Source: Atriophallophorus winterbourni
Taxonomy: Eukaryota; Platyhelminthes; Trematoda; Plagiorchiida; Microphallidae
DNA length: 64,000 nucleotides
Direction of reading: 5' to 3'
Assembly (NCBI GenBank): GCA_013407085.1
Contig: JACCGJ010018212.1
Location: 1 to 64,000, forward strand
The notes under the pieces: generated by a model
What the model was told of the DNA's origin: nothing
Database searches by the model: none
The model's input: the letters and a program-made list of their open reading frames with translations, nothing else
Shown: positions 32,828 through 44,115 of the stretch, in pieces
Layout: each line of letters starts with the position of its first letter
How positions within the stretch are numbered: the first letter of the stretch is position 1
Position numbers and translations under genes: made by a program

Positions 32828-35060
32828 ATTCTTGAAAAGCAACCTGAAAATCTGCTGCCATATCGATATACATAAGGGACGGAAACCGCTCACTTGGCTT
32901 CTCCACTAATAAATACTTCAAGGTTTTTTCCAACAAGCTTCATACCCACGATTCAGTTCCTAATCGATATGCCAATGAACATTATCGAAAAATGCGAACA
33001 TCTTGCTTTGGCGTGTTTTGAATGTCATATCATGCAAAGCCGCCCAAACTGATACATTGTTCATATACATTTGCAGTTTCTCATAGTCTTGTGCAGAAGT
33101 GATTCACATCCAAATTCCGATAAAATTCGCGGTCGTAACCATTTTAAATAACTCCGCCAAGGACGGTCCCAAGCCCGTCTTAGAAAAGAGGAGGGTTGTG
33201 CTTAGGGCTAGCAACCCTATCCCGTAAAACCTACATTGCTACGGAAACGATGACAACAGATCCGTGGTTCGGTCACGTCTGCAGGATGGATCCCAGTTTG
33301 CATACGAAGGTAGCCATGCACTGGCATCCGCAAAGTAAACGAAAAAGGGGACGGCCAAGGAAACTTGGCGCAGAACTTTGGAACGCGAACTACATGCACA
33401 AGGATTCACGGTGCAGACGGCAACGGAAGCAGCGACAGACCGGAACCACTGGCGTGAAGTTGTCTTCGCCTAATGTGCCACCTGGCACGGAGAGGACTGA
33501 ATGAATGAATGAATGAACCATTTTCAATGATATGAGTTGGGCGAAATCCTTTATGTACAAGAAATAAATTTGGAACTTGCACAGATCCTTTTAGTTTTCA
33601 ATCTCATTTGTCAGAACACTCTAAATCTTGCTTAAGAACGTGATAAATAATCGCACAACCATGAGAGATGTGGATAACAGTTTCTGACACGCATGAGATT
33701 TTGGGAAAGGTCCCTGGCAAACTCTTTACATATGTCCTGGAATCAAAAATGAATGCAGCTTCATCTAGATAAATCTTTTCACAGTCTTCCTGCATATTCA
33801 TTAGACAGATGCGATAAGATCGTAATACGTGATGTGTTGGAGAAAAATGAAATAAAAATTTTGAAGTTCACAGATATTACTTTTGAGATTATAAACTTCA
33901 TGACCTTATTAATACCATGCACTAAATTAACGTGACGATGATTTACAACGTTAGATCAGCAGTCTTCTTTGAAGATATGTGTAATCACGCCGGATTTCCA
34001 ATCATTTGCTACCACTCCATGAATCAACGTATAGTTTAACAGTCTTGAAAGCGACTGACAAAGCTGATGCCATCTGCACCTAGAGTTTTCCTTGCCTTCA
34101 GTTTGACCAATTGATTGACGACAAACTCTCTTTTCATCATTTGCTCTTCCCTTTGTTTCGATTTCTGATTGTCTGAATCTTCACAATGTTCCAGTGAAAC
34201 TATTGGCGCGATTATATTTATATAGAAAATTGCGAGAGAATCTTTGGTTTTCAGAGTGGTCGCAATGAGTTATTTTGACAAGACGATCTTTGAGTCTATC
34301 TCTTTTGAATTTCTCTTCCGAGTTTATGATTTGGAATATCAATATGTGGTTACGTTCCTTTTTTAGCATCAGCATCAATTTGTGCTATTCATTATCCTCT
34401 CGAATAAGTAACATCATTTTTTGTGTATAATACAAAATGTTTCCATTAACTAGGAATATTGCAAAGTTTATGCTTCATCAACGCTACTCGCTTCAACGTT
34501 TTTCGCTTTTGTTGTTTTTCATTATGACAGAAAACACTGCACCATTCATACAATACACGAACGAAAGCTAAATGTTATCAATTCATGGAACATTAACCGC
34601 ATCAAGCATACATCGCAGATGGATAGAGTAACAAATGCAGCAGGGCATTCTGATGCTATTTAGTTGTTCATATTCATTCTGCTAAACCGAGAGCGTTCCA
34701 CTTGCTGCATCAGGTGTTCAGAGCGAGAATCGTCAAATGATCTGTTTCAAAGGGTGGAACTTGCGAAATGGAGCCGTTTTCAAAGGAACTTGGCAACCTA
34801 TGCAGCATTACCCTACTAGTTTAATGGACTTTCTCTAGACCGCTGACGTTGAATACTCTGTGTCTTGTTATTTTCTAGCTCGGGAACGGAAGGTAATGCT
34901 CTAGGCGTTTGAGAAAAGATGGTACATGCAAGGCGCATTGGTCGTCGATAAACCCGATATTGATTTATACTGTCAGCGCCGGGGGAGAAGACGTTCCTTT
35001 TGATGTCACACGCTCAAAATCTATTTCCTAAATCCAATTTTGAAGAATTGTCACAAACCA
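32828..35060 (-). mobile_element. LINE family B, copy 3, interrupted
   Basis: Aligns with 11500-13400 throughout (minus-strand thumb region, DWKSGVITHIF equivalent near 34000, the 34181-34380 linker). It is interrupted by an unrelated LINE 3' fragment at 33150-33515 with a clear target duplication. All frames are broken. Confidence 0.75.
33150..33515 (+). mobile_element. LINE 3' fragment with (TGAA)n tail and 13-bp TSD
   Basis: The insertion is flanked by aaccattttaaat (33137-33149) and aaccattttcaat (33516-33528); the site is uninterrupted at 11813-11826. The plus strand encodes the last part of a LINE polyprotein: WFGHVCRMDPSLHTKVAMHW, QSKRKRGRPRKL, and in a second frame ERELHAQGFTVQTATEAATD then RNHWREVVFA. 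It ends in tandem tgaa units. The family differs from the other LINEs in this window. It is 5'-truncated and carries one frameshift near 33375. Confidence 0.85.
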
Positions 35061-37405
35061 CAGGAATATTCTTGTTTTTAAGTTCGCAGCTTAGTTAAAA
35101 GTTTGCAAAATGGGTTAGGTAAGAGAAAAATGTTGGGAAATATATACAATGTATATCATTTTTATCTCAGCTGATGCACCGTATATGTTTTGCATTTAGC
35201 TATACATAAATTACCAATATATTAAAATTGTCCAATTAAACATTTATCATACTTGCAACTGCAGATTTGCATCCACTGACATATTCGCATGAGTAATATT
35301 GAAAAGAAAATAAAGTTCACGTTTGCAACAAACTTTGTTTAATGCACAACATATTCTTCAGCAGTATTGATAACAAAAATTGTCAATTAACGAATCAATC
35401 GTCTTGATTGATATTTTTATTATCGCACTGATTATAATACGTGTTTGCTTTAAAATTATTCCTGAGTAATAGATTGTGAAAATAAAACTTGCCAGCATAC
35501 TGGGTTAAACGTAACCAGCATGTAATTGGAGTTTTTGAATACAGTTGATTCGCAGTATATTTTGAATTTCTTTGATAGTTTATATCGTCATTGAAAATAT
35601 AATTTTCGGAAAGTATCGGTTTTGCGAAACTTTGTTTTTGCCTGTTCCTTTATTAACAACAACATAAAAATGAGTCATCATCGTAGCAACTTATTTTTTC
35701 ACCTGTATGACCTTAGTTTTGCGCAAAATGTTGATGAAACACTGTCCAACGTTAAATCGGTTCTGCTGTGTTAGTTTCATGTGATCTTTGAGCGCGACCT
35801 CATACAGCATGGTTGAAAATCGATCTGTGAATTAAACTGAGCCCCAAAATTTATCAAACTTCACACGAAGAAAATATCGATATCTTTCATTTTGTATTTC
35901 ACGCTACAAAATCCGTGTTTAAGAAACGTAGCGAAAAATATATGCTTGAGGGTAATTATATTGTTGAACATTAAAATATGGTTGCAAAATTCTAAAACTC
36001 GATGAAAAATTAATTCTAGAACACTGAAAAATGTCTTAACGTTAAAATGGTAATATCCTAGTAGAAAATCATAGTTATAGTTTGAAATAATTTGTATATG
36101 TTGCAATCATTTCAATACTCGAGTAATAGAATTTGTGTTGTCATAAAATATTGATTTTGTGGTTCATAACATTCAAATTATGATTTGCCAGTTCATTCAC
36201 CAAAGGTGCGTTTGATTTAAGGCAATGTAGGTTTCTGCGCGAATGACTCCGCACTAAAACTCTTGAAACGAGTTCCGCTGTTTGTCTTCAATAATCCGAA
36301 ACAATCAGATTTGGTTACTGAGTCTCAAACCAAAAATAAAATTTTCAATAAATGTGTGCTCTGATTCGAATTTCAAATCGAGTAACTACAATGAATCAAA
36401 ATGTTTAATACAGAATCGCTCATGTGGCTTAGAATCAATCTTTATAAGCGACCTTTTAATAATTTGCATTGCGTAAACCTTTATAGTTTACACAGAAGAA
36501 AACTATTCCAGCTCTTTGCCACAACGAGGTGAAGACATCACGATCATGTTTATCAATCATCCAGAGAATGAAAGAGTGGTAATAATTGTCTGACCTGGAA
36601 GCCACATTAAATTGTATTCTTAAAAATAACCATGTCGTTTTATTTCATCCATTCCTTTTGAATTCGGTTCCGAATCTTTCAGGAGGTTTTGCTGCATTGA
36701 GCTTAGATAGTAAATCAAAAACGGATGCATTTCAAAGTGATATACATAATGTATGAAAATGGAACATGGCTGATTGTGACCACCCGAACAATAAATTACA
36801 AGCAGGTATGCTATTCTGTACCAAAATATTATGTTGGTTTCGATATTTTACGTGTGTATATTTATCAGTAGGCTTAGACACCACAAGTTCCACTACCACA
36901 AATCTGATGCATTAACATATCAACTTCTAGCTCCGAAATATCCTCATTTTCGGACAGTTTAAGTATTATATGGAACAACAATGAATTTTAAATGTTGCTA
37001 TTCTATAATACTTAATTCAAAGGGCAACTTTCGGATAATGTTCGAATATTGTGAGAGTAGGTTTGTGACGATAATTCGCATGCTGGAAATGGATTCACGT
37101 TTCAAATTCAAGTCAAGTTAATGGTTCAAATTGCTTCTCCTGGAATAAAAAGAAATCTTCGAGAGAAATTCTATTTTAAAACGTTGTAGCATCAAAACCA
37201 GTAAAAAAGTAACAAAAATATCGCAAATAATAACAATTCGAGTATGAGATAAAGCTTTGCATCCATAAATACCTTTAGAAATGAGGACGATTTATAATTC
37301 ATCACAAAGCAGTTACAATGATCAAGTTTAATTTAACCAAAATGTTTCCTCTCAAATCCAAAAGCTATAATATGTTATGGTTTACTGTAAATATTCATTC
37401 AGTAT
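35061..37405. repeat. Module copy 3, non-coding part
   Basis: Colinear with 13421-18115 (minus the RTE-like insertion) and with 19791-24402 (minus two LINE insertions and one hammerhead insertion). It contains a decayed hammerhead unit at 36230-36450. As it carries none of those insertions, it is the best reference for the ancestral module. Confidence 0.8.
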
Positions 37406-38995
37406 AATATTGGTGAATTTGAGAACGGTTATTAATATCACATTTTTTTCTATGATTAACAATGCATTTGCGCTTCAAAAGGGAAACATCGATTATACAC
37501 AGATATTAAATTAATCATACATCCATATCTTACAAGAAATTTTTTGGATAAAAATGAGTCCGGGATATTAATAAACACGGCATTTTACCGTGGATTCAAT
37601 ACTGATATGATTTAGAATGCTATTTTTCATGGCATAATAAATTTAATTGTGCGTTCGTGAATATTGTAGATGGCAACGTTTATACAACGGCTGATAATGG
37701 GATCATAACGATAAGTATGTGGAAAGTTTGCGGCTTATTTTTTCAATAAATTTAAAACATGTAATAAAAATTACTTGCTTCAATAACAATGAATTACTTG
37801 ATTCAGAGAATCCCGCTTATAGCTAAAAAGTCTCGCGTTGCTATTATCTCTTATTATCCATTACAGATGGTCTGAAAAATATAAATTTGTTTTCTAACAG
37901 AAATGCATCAAACCGATTGGGTTGTGACACGAACAGTGATTATTCAATCATATTACCAAATGCAATTCAAAATGTATATTTCATTATTACGCTCGAACAA
38001 CAACAAAACGATTTTCGAGTAAGTAGTATTTTCTTACTAACTAATTAACATTCTATGCAAAAGTGTTCCAAGGAATTTCATATTTATATTTCTTCAGTTT
38101 TACAAAACAATAATATTTGTTTTTTTATTTTAAAGAAACCAAACTGTAAAGAATGAGATGACAAACTTTAGCTCTGATCCTCTTGTTAGAAATACTTTGA
38201 ACAAAAATAGTTTAGTTACCCCAACACGAGAAACTTTTAACTCAAATTTCAAAGCTAAAACAAAATTAAATTGTAGTGGCTTCATGAATAATGATGTTAA
38301 ATTAACAAATAAAGTCTACTTTGTGACCTAGCGTATCATTTTTATTTCATGAAAAATCAAATTACACCAACATTACAAGTTGGGCAGAACCTGATCGTAA
38401 AATCTCTAAAAAGTTGAATTGCATCGACTTAATGTGGCCATTTAACAAGAACAACTGGATAGATAGAACCAGGTTTTGAAACGGATTGAACAACCGAATA
38501 TTTTCGTATATGGAAAAGGGTTCTTGATTCAGCCACGTGGAAATATCCGGTGCAGGAGCTTAATTAGGCAGTACGATTTTTATTCAACTCAAACAGCTAA
38601 ATCCATGTTACCTTTCCACTGGTAGACGTCATCGAACAAACGAATTCATCAAACGAGCACCAGGCAAAATAAGAGTTGAAGAGCTCTCAAATCTGATACA
38701 ATGCGCTAACTAAATAAAAACCATATATGTCGATGAATTCGTTTCTCTTTGTTTTAAGGATAACCACTTTTTGCTATTCCCAGCAAGAACACTTCATGAA
38801 AAACATGGTGTACTGTTTATCTATCTGAATGTGCGTTTTGACGATAAAATCACACGAGAAAACAGAAATAATTGTGAACAGCTCTGAGATAACAAATACA
38901 AGAATCGATTTTCATGTTTTGCCTGAATTAGTTACCCCGTGGGATAAGCAGATTCTCAATTTCGTGATGTTATTCTAGGTTAATTTTTTTTAAAT
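37406..38995. other. AT-rich sequence with a possible coding relic
   Basis: No match elsewhere in the window. Around 38600-38830 a plus-strand frame reads RTNEFIKRAPGKIRVEELSN and, after a stop, IYVDEFVSLCFKDNHFLLFP, which looks like old coding sequence. I cannot assign it. Confidence 0.3.
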
Positions 38996-39005
38996 CTATT
39001 GCAAC

Positions 39006-39028
39006 TATATATATATATATATATATAT
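39006..39028. repeat. (TA)n microsatellite, left flank of Ginger-like element
   Basis: Pure TA dinucleotides end exactly where the transposon terminal repeat begins. Confidence 0.95.
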
Positions 39029-39266
39029 GTCGTGCCGAAATCGCGGAATTGCCGATTCTGCGGATTCGGCAATCAGTTTGCCGATTCCGCGGAATGGGCA
39101 TTTCGTTGCTGATTCCGCGGAATAGGCAACCATTTGCTGAAAATGTGGAACTCATTTCTACCACTGCTGATTCCGTAGATTCAGCAGCTGATTCTGCGGA
39201 ATCGGCAAGTTATGTTTTTACTGTATTTCAGCCTTTTTGTCCGTTATAAATTAGCGAGATTTTTAT
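39028..39266 (+). repeat. Left terminal inverted repeat of Ginger-like element
   Basis: Starts tgtcgtgccgaaatcgcgg and ends ttagcgagatttttat. It consists largely of degenerate copies of gattccgcggaatc/gattcggca words, themselves palindromic, and pairs with 40997-41256. Confidence 0.93.
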
Positions 39267-39307
39267 GTGAATTCACTTTAGATTTAATATCAGAAGTTCA
39301 TTTTGAC

Positions 39308-39556
39308 TGCATTTTCATGTTGCCGAAATGCATGATTGATTTTCAAGTGGAATATTAACATTGTGGTCACAGGGAACGTGTCTCACACAACAGTCTATTA
39401 AAGGCTGTTGATTGCTTGTGATTATGCTTTCAATGCATTTTCAATTTGCCGAAATGCATGAAAGATTTTCAAGTGGAATATTAACATTGTGGTCACAGGG
39501 AACGTGTCTCACACAAAAGACTATTAGAGGCTGTTGATTGCTTGTGATTATACATT
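39308..39556. repeat. 126-bp tandem duplication in the Ginger-like 5' region
   Basis: The block starting tgcattttcatgttgccg at 39308 recurs at 39434 with few changes (both carry acattgtggtcacaggg and gaacgtgtctcacacaa). It precedes the start codon at 39585, so it may be part of the promoter. Confidence 0.9.
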
Positions 39557-39584
39557 TTACATCAGTGCTTGCAGAGACAGCATC

Positions 39585-39788
39585 ATGGAAGTGAATGTAG
39601 CAAACCAACGGGCTCGGTTTCAAGAAACAGTGGCCTGCGAAAAGCTGTCTAAATTCACAGTGCCTAATCGAGAAGAATACACCTCAATGCTTGCAACCTT
39701 GTGTGGCAGTGAACGATCCAAATTATTCTACTATCTTCGGGAGAAATTTGCAGTCGTCGAAGTTGGCGGTGTCAAGAAAATCGTCAAG
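39585..39788 (+). CDS. Ginger-like transposase, exon 1
   Basis: From the ATG at 39585 the frame encodes 68 residues (MEVNVANQRARFQ…GGVKKIVK) and ends in phase 0 at a consensus donor (aag|gtaagc). The pattern YYLREKFAVVEVGG followed by a lysine pair resembles the N-terminal region of KRBA2-like/Ginger integrase proteins. The intron is 39789-39964 (176 nt), with a CAG/CAA-rich stretch at 39860-39912 and the acceptor ttttattctttcag. The open frame extends 17 codons upstream, but I prefer this ATG because the upstream part overlaps the tandem duplication. Confidence 0.75.
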
Positions 39789-39964
39789 GTAAGCCTCTTT
39801 ATTTCTCTTGCACTCTTTCACACACAAATTTTTGTCATCGATCGATGTTGTCGTTGGCACCATCAACATCATCAACAAAAACAACAACAGCAGCAACAAC
39901 AGCATCATCCTTAGCAAAATCAGTTTCATTAGCTCTGTAAACTTGTTTCTTTTTATTCTTTCAG

Positions 39965-40842
39965 AGCCGAAAAAATGAAGCTGATCCACTTCACTACCTT
40001 GCCGTTCGGCACGAGCTCTTCGACATAATCTACGAAGCTCACGTGTCGACTGGTCATGGCTGTGAAAAAAAACCAAAAGATTTCTTGATGACAAATACGC
40101 AAACATACCAATGCAGATGGTGTCCCTCTTTTTGGCTGCATGCGAGACATGTCAAAGAAAGAAACCCTTACCAAACAAAGGAATTGTTGTAAAACCCATT
40201 CGGTCACGAAATTACTGTGACCGTGCTCAAGTTGACTTGATCAATATGGAATCAACACCAAGTGGAAATTTCGAACAGATATTAAATTACCAGGATCACG
40301 TCACCAAGTTCTTGGTACTGAAACCATTAACGAGTAAATGGGCTGCCGACGTGGCGTACCGCCTCATAGATATATTCACATTCATGGGTGCGCCCAGCAT
40401 TCTTCAGTGTGATAACGGTAGAGAATTTGTGGCGGATGTAGTCTCAGAAATGAAATCCATGTGGCCAAACCTGCAGCTAGTTCATGGGCGCGCGAGGCAC
40501 CCACAAAGCCAGGGATCTGTGGAGCGGTCTAATGCTGATGTAAAGCAGATGCTTATTGCTTGGACAATCGATAACAATACAACGAATTGGGCAGATGGCC
40601 TACGTTTCGTGCAGTTCCAAAAGAATAGCTCATCACACAGAAACCTGCAAAACACGTCTCCATTTGAGATTTTATTCGGACAGAAACCAAGACTAGGATT
40701 GCAGAAAACGGTTTTACCTCCACTGGAGGACAAGGATTTGCAAAGTGTTCTTGCACAGGGAAGTGCGATCAAGGCGCTGTAGTTGCAGGAAGAGCGGAAC
40801 ATTGTGCCACTCCCATTGCCATCCTTGGAACGTAAAATGTAA
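39965..40842 (+). pseudogene. Ginger-like transposase, exon 2: DDE integrase with one frameshift
   Basis: The exon opens in frame with exon 1 (SRKNEADPLHYLAVRHELF…HVSTGHGCEKK). An A8 run at 40065-40072 then shifts the frame by one base; the sequence continues in the +1 frame as FLDDKYANIP and MQMVSLFLAACETCQRKK. H-x-H and CETC give the HHCC zinc-binding domain. The catalytic triad follows at RAQVDLINME (D42 of the second part), LQCDNGREF (D101) and QGSVERSNAD (E138), with 36 residues between the last two. A TAG ends the frame at 40780-40782, but the same frame would read 19 more codons to a TAA at 40840-40842, so the TAG may be a nonsense mutation. Shorter than typical relatives (about 500 residues). 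Confidence 0.82.
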
Positions 40843-40996
40843 GAACAAATAGTGACAAAAGGAAAGACTTCTTTTAGAATTCATGATTTTACCACTATTT
40901 ATTTATGTCTGTACCGATTAATCTGGTTAATAAACGTATAGTGAATTCGCCCGACATTGTTTGTTCCAATTTGACCATCATCTTCATCAGCGAAAA

Positions 40997-41252
40997 ATAA
41001 AAATCTCGCTTATTTATAACGGACGAAACGGCCGAAAGACAGTAAAAACATAGCTTGCCGATTCCGTAGATTCAGCAGCCGATTCCGTGGATTCGGCTGC
41101 TGAATCTACGGAATCAACAGTGGTAGAAATGAGTTTCACATTTTCAGCAAATCGTTGCCGATTCCGCGGAATCAGCAACGAAATGCCCATTCCGAGAAAT
41201 CAGAAAATTGATTGCTGAATCCGCGGAATCGGCAATTCCGCGATTTCGGCAC

Positions 41253-41256
<4 letters not shown>
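40997..41256 (-). repeat. Right terminal inverted repeat of Ginger-like element
   Basis: Reverse complement of 39028-39266 with small gaps. It contains an extra local palindrome at 41060-41115 (gattccgtagattcagcagc… pairing with its own second half), which accounts for most of the length difference from the left repeat. Confidence 0.93.

Positions 41257-41303
<47 letters not shown>
41256..41303. repeat. (TA)n microsatellite, right flank of Ginger-like element
   Basis: About 24 TA units directly abut the right transposon end. Together with 39006-39028 this is probably one TA array split by the insertion. Confidence 0.95.
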
Positions 41304-41305
<2 letters not shown>

Positions 41306-42214
41306 CATTGGCAAAATGTAACTGAATGTTTGCATCTGCGACTACATGATATATTTCAATTCATTTTCACTATACCTCTAAAACATCTAAAACTTTTTCA
41401 GGCGAAATCCAAGAAAGTGGATTGGTTAATTTGGGTGTGGCCCTCTCTCGAGATAATGCCTCGCATCTCTTGCTTCGAGGACTAATTTTGCCAGGCTAAC
41501 ATTCAGTATACGCAAGATAACTTCACATTCGATTGCTCTATTGCCTTCCATCATCTGCTAGTAAATGTAGATTTTAACAGTATGGAACCTAAACTATTTT
41601 TTTAAAATATTGCGTATAGCTCATTTCTGTACACGGAGGTTGTTAACATATTGGCAGAGGAAACTATCTCACGTCTTTTGTGAACTAATGCAACAAGTGT
41701 CACCACAAACCAACGTGAAGTAATATCGGCGTGCGGTATTCTCACAAGTTATGAAGGAATGTCCAATGTCTTTCTTTCATTGAATATTCATCGCAATCGT
41801 AAATTATAGCGAATGTACAGAATAACAAATGCACCAACATATTCTTAAGCAAGTCTCCATATCATATTTACTCTATTGTAACGAGAGCGCATACGCATGC
41901 TGGTTTATGGCCCGAAGATCTGATCAAGTGAAAGTTTAAATCAGAAAATTGATATTTGCAAAACAGAAGTATTTCAAGGACATTCTCAGACGTATTGGAA
42001 AGTACTTGCACATTAAAAAAACTTTTGCTGCACAATGTGAAATGTCATTTTAAAGCTCAGCAAAACGAATAAATATCTCAGCATCTGAGCACAGATTGTG
42101 TAAAATGATACCGTTAGAAATGATACTGCTTATTGCTTTCAGAACATAGGCAAACATTGTTCTGCTTTACGATAAACGGTTGAAATTCATTACTGGAGTA
42201 CGATTTGTTGAATA
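41304..42214. other. Unassigned; possible distant LINE B relic
   Basis: Around 41790-41950 words such as gaataacaaatgcaccaac and aacgagagcg recall the 5' part of LINE family B (12910-13010), but the similarity is faint. Otherwise nothing recognised. Confidence 0.25.
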
Positions 42215-42281
42215 TTCACTTGCGTGTTCAACGCTCAACTACTGTTTCAACGCTCACTGAATATAGGCTTACGTTCTCCAC

Positions 42282-42306
42282 CTGATTACGGCAACCAGAT
42301 AGAAAC
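42282..42306 (+). repeat. Decayed hammerhead core in arm 2
   Basis: CTGATTA, then CGGC-AACC-AGAT and GAAAC, with ctccac before it: the partner of the degenerate core at 32500-32525. The core carries a G-to-T change and stem II no longer pairs. Confidence 0.5.
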
Positions 42307-44034
42307 CAAGTGTGAAATGTAAGTCATGAGGATGTGACCGCCACAATATATTGGCCATTTTAGGCGTCTTGAGCACTTGACCAAGAATGACTCTGTGATT
42401 CTTCATTTGAATATCTTGGTTCGTCGTACCCATATTTAACATTGGTATACGAGTCTTACTTTGTTGCAAAATAAATTTATACAATACTTAGGTCTGTTTG
42501 ATGGACTGGCATACCAATCCATATTTTCGTTAACGGTCAGGGGTTTAAACCCATCTACATCTGCATGGACAAATCCGCTTGAACAGGTTTGTCATGCTAA
42601 CCTTATCCAACATTGGCTCAGGAGCGAAACGTTTTAATTGATCATCAGTTTTTACAAATTAACCAATCAGCTACACTCATTGACCTAACCGCAGATAAAT
42701 TGGAAACCGTTATTAATCACAGGTTCCGGATGATGATGGGTATGAATCTACTACGAATAATTCCAATTTCACTAATCTTGTGGTTATGCGGTAAGTATTA
42801 TTGGAACAAATCATTAAATCAACACAGCGCAATGAATGGATTTCTGATAATGTTAAAGAAACGTTTCACTATTATTCGCAAACTATAATCACTAACTTAT
42901 TCTAAATCAACTTCGATTGATTTTTTCAGTGTTAGCACCAGGTAAGTGTGACCATTATATATAAAACAATTCATATTACATTAAATTCTCCATTCAATAG
43001 GATTCACATACTTGCAACTACAGAGTTACTCACAGTGGATCGATCGAATGCGTAATATGTCAATGATATAAATTTTAAATCGGGAACCACTACATACTAA
43101 TATGTAAAAATAGTTAAGTGTTATTGGTAATAGACTACCAATTAACTAAGCACTCACTTTAATTGATTGTGTTATGATTGCACAGACGAGAATATGCCTT
43201 TGTTTTGTGATAATTTAAATGTGAAACAACGGGCAATCTAATAAATTCAGCTTAGAAGAAGAAGAATGGGTAACACGCATTTATCATAAAAAAGCCGTCA
43301 AACACCCAAGGGCATTAACTTGAATACATTAAGTTCGGTTCATAGTAAAGTTAAGGTTAGTTTCTTGATTTATTTTGCTTGTAATCAGTTTCAATATTCA
43401 CATGGAATCGATTAAGCCAAATAGGTTTTACGTTTTTGCTAAAAAAAAATAACCACTTGCAAATGATTCATTTTCGCCAAAATAAGTTGTTTTTCACACA
43501 CATGACCTCAAGTTTGCTGATAAAGTTGATGATATACGTGAATCCTCTCCATCGATGCCGCGGCTCTACTGATGTCTGAGTATATGTTTATTTCATGTTC
43601 AATTTCAGCGTGACCTTACACAACATGATTTAAAAACGATACGTGTAATTACTCTGATCCTCACAATTAGTCATGACTCACGCAGTAAAACGCTAGCAAC
43701 ATTTTGTTTCTTATTTCGCTCTACCATCCTCTGGTAAATTTTGAGCATGGTATCATTTTTAATTTTAAACACCGAGATCTAGTTTCAAAGTAGTAACAAT
43801 TGATTATCAAGACACCTTTTGGATGAGAGTATTATCTATGCACATGATTTCTATGTAAGGATTCACTTCTCTGAAAGTTTTAGTCTGGTTAACAAAAGGA
43901 GTTGGTTGCATGGTTTATTTCGTGATGCAATCATTTCAAATATCTAGAATAATATTATTATAATATTTTATTATGATATTCGTTTTCTTATGTTTGAAAT
44001 TATTAATTAATAATATAATATATTATCATATTAA

Positions 44035-44115
44035 TGTTGGCCTCATTCGGTCGATGCGTCACAATCGCATGTTCCACAGCTTTTCGGTTGACTAAACAGT
44101 CCAATCTGAACAAGC
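44035..44115 (-). mobile_element. RTE-like LINE 3' end fragment
   Basis: ttggcctcattcggtcgatg followed by cgcatgttccacagcttttcgg and gactaaacagtcc matches the antisense 3' terminus seen at 480, 13795 and 20952. Only about 80 bp is present. It lies in the arm-2-specific stretch. Confidence 0.75.

Larger units (their letters stand above)
39028..41256 (+). mobile_element. Ginger-like DNA transposon, structurally complete
   Basis: A 2.2-kb element has terminal inverted repeats of 239 bp (39028-39266) and 260 bp (40997-41256). The termini are TGTCG…CGACA, fitting the 5'-TGTNR end reported for Ginger transposons. Between them lies a two-exon gene for a DDE integrase on the plus strand with a polyadenylation signal (40929-40934). 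It sits inside a TA microsatellite, so a 4-bp target duplication of TATA type cannot be told apart from the target. Ginger elements are cut-and-paste transposons whose transposase is related to the integrases of LTR retrotransposons. One frameshift in the gene separates this copy from being intact. Confidence 0.88.

Noticed and set aside
38600..38830. Possible gene fragment (RTNEFIKRAPGKIRVEELSN and following).
   Set aside because: In-frame stop, no splice sites and no recognised family. Mentioned only in the description of the interval.
39850..39915. Poly-glutamine/histidine tract in the frame after exon 1 of the Ginger-like gene.
   Set aside because: It lies between a consensus donor and acceptor, and the frame runs into a stop. 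It is intronic CAG/CAA-rich sequence.
40482..40802. Minus-strand open frames of 67-106 codons opposite the Ginger-like integrase.
   Set aside because: Shadows of the integrase coding strand; the plus strand has the HHCC and D-D-E residues.
42613..42888. A 91-codon plus-strand open frame in arm 2.
   Set aside because: The corresponding part of arm 1 does not keep the frame and there are no splice or coding features.
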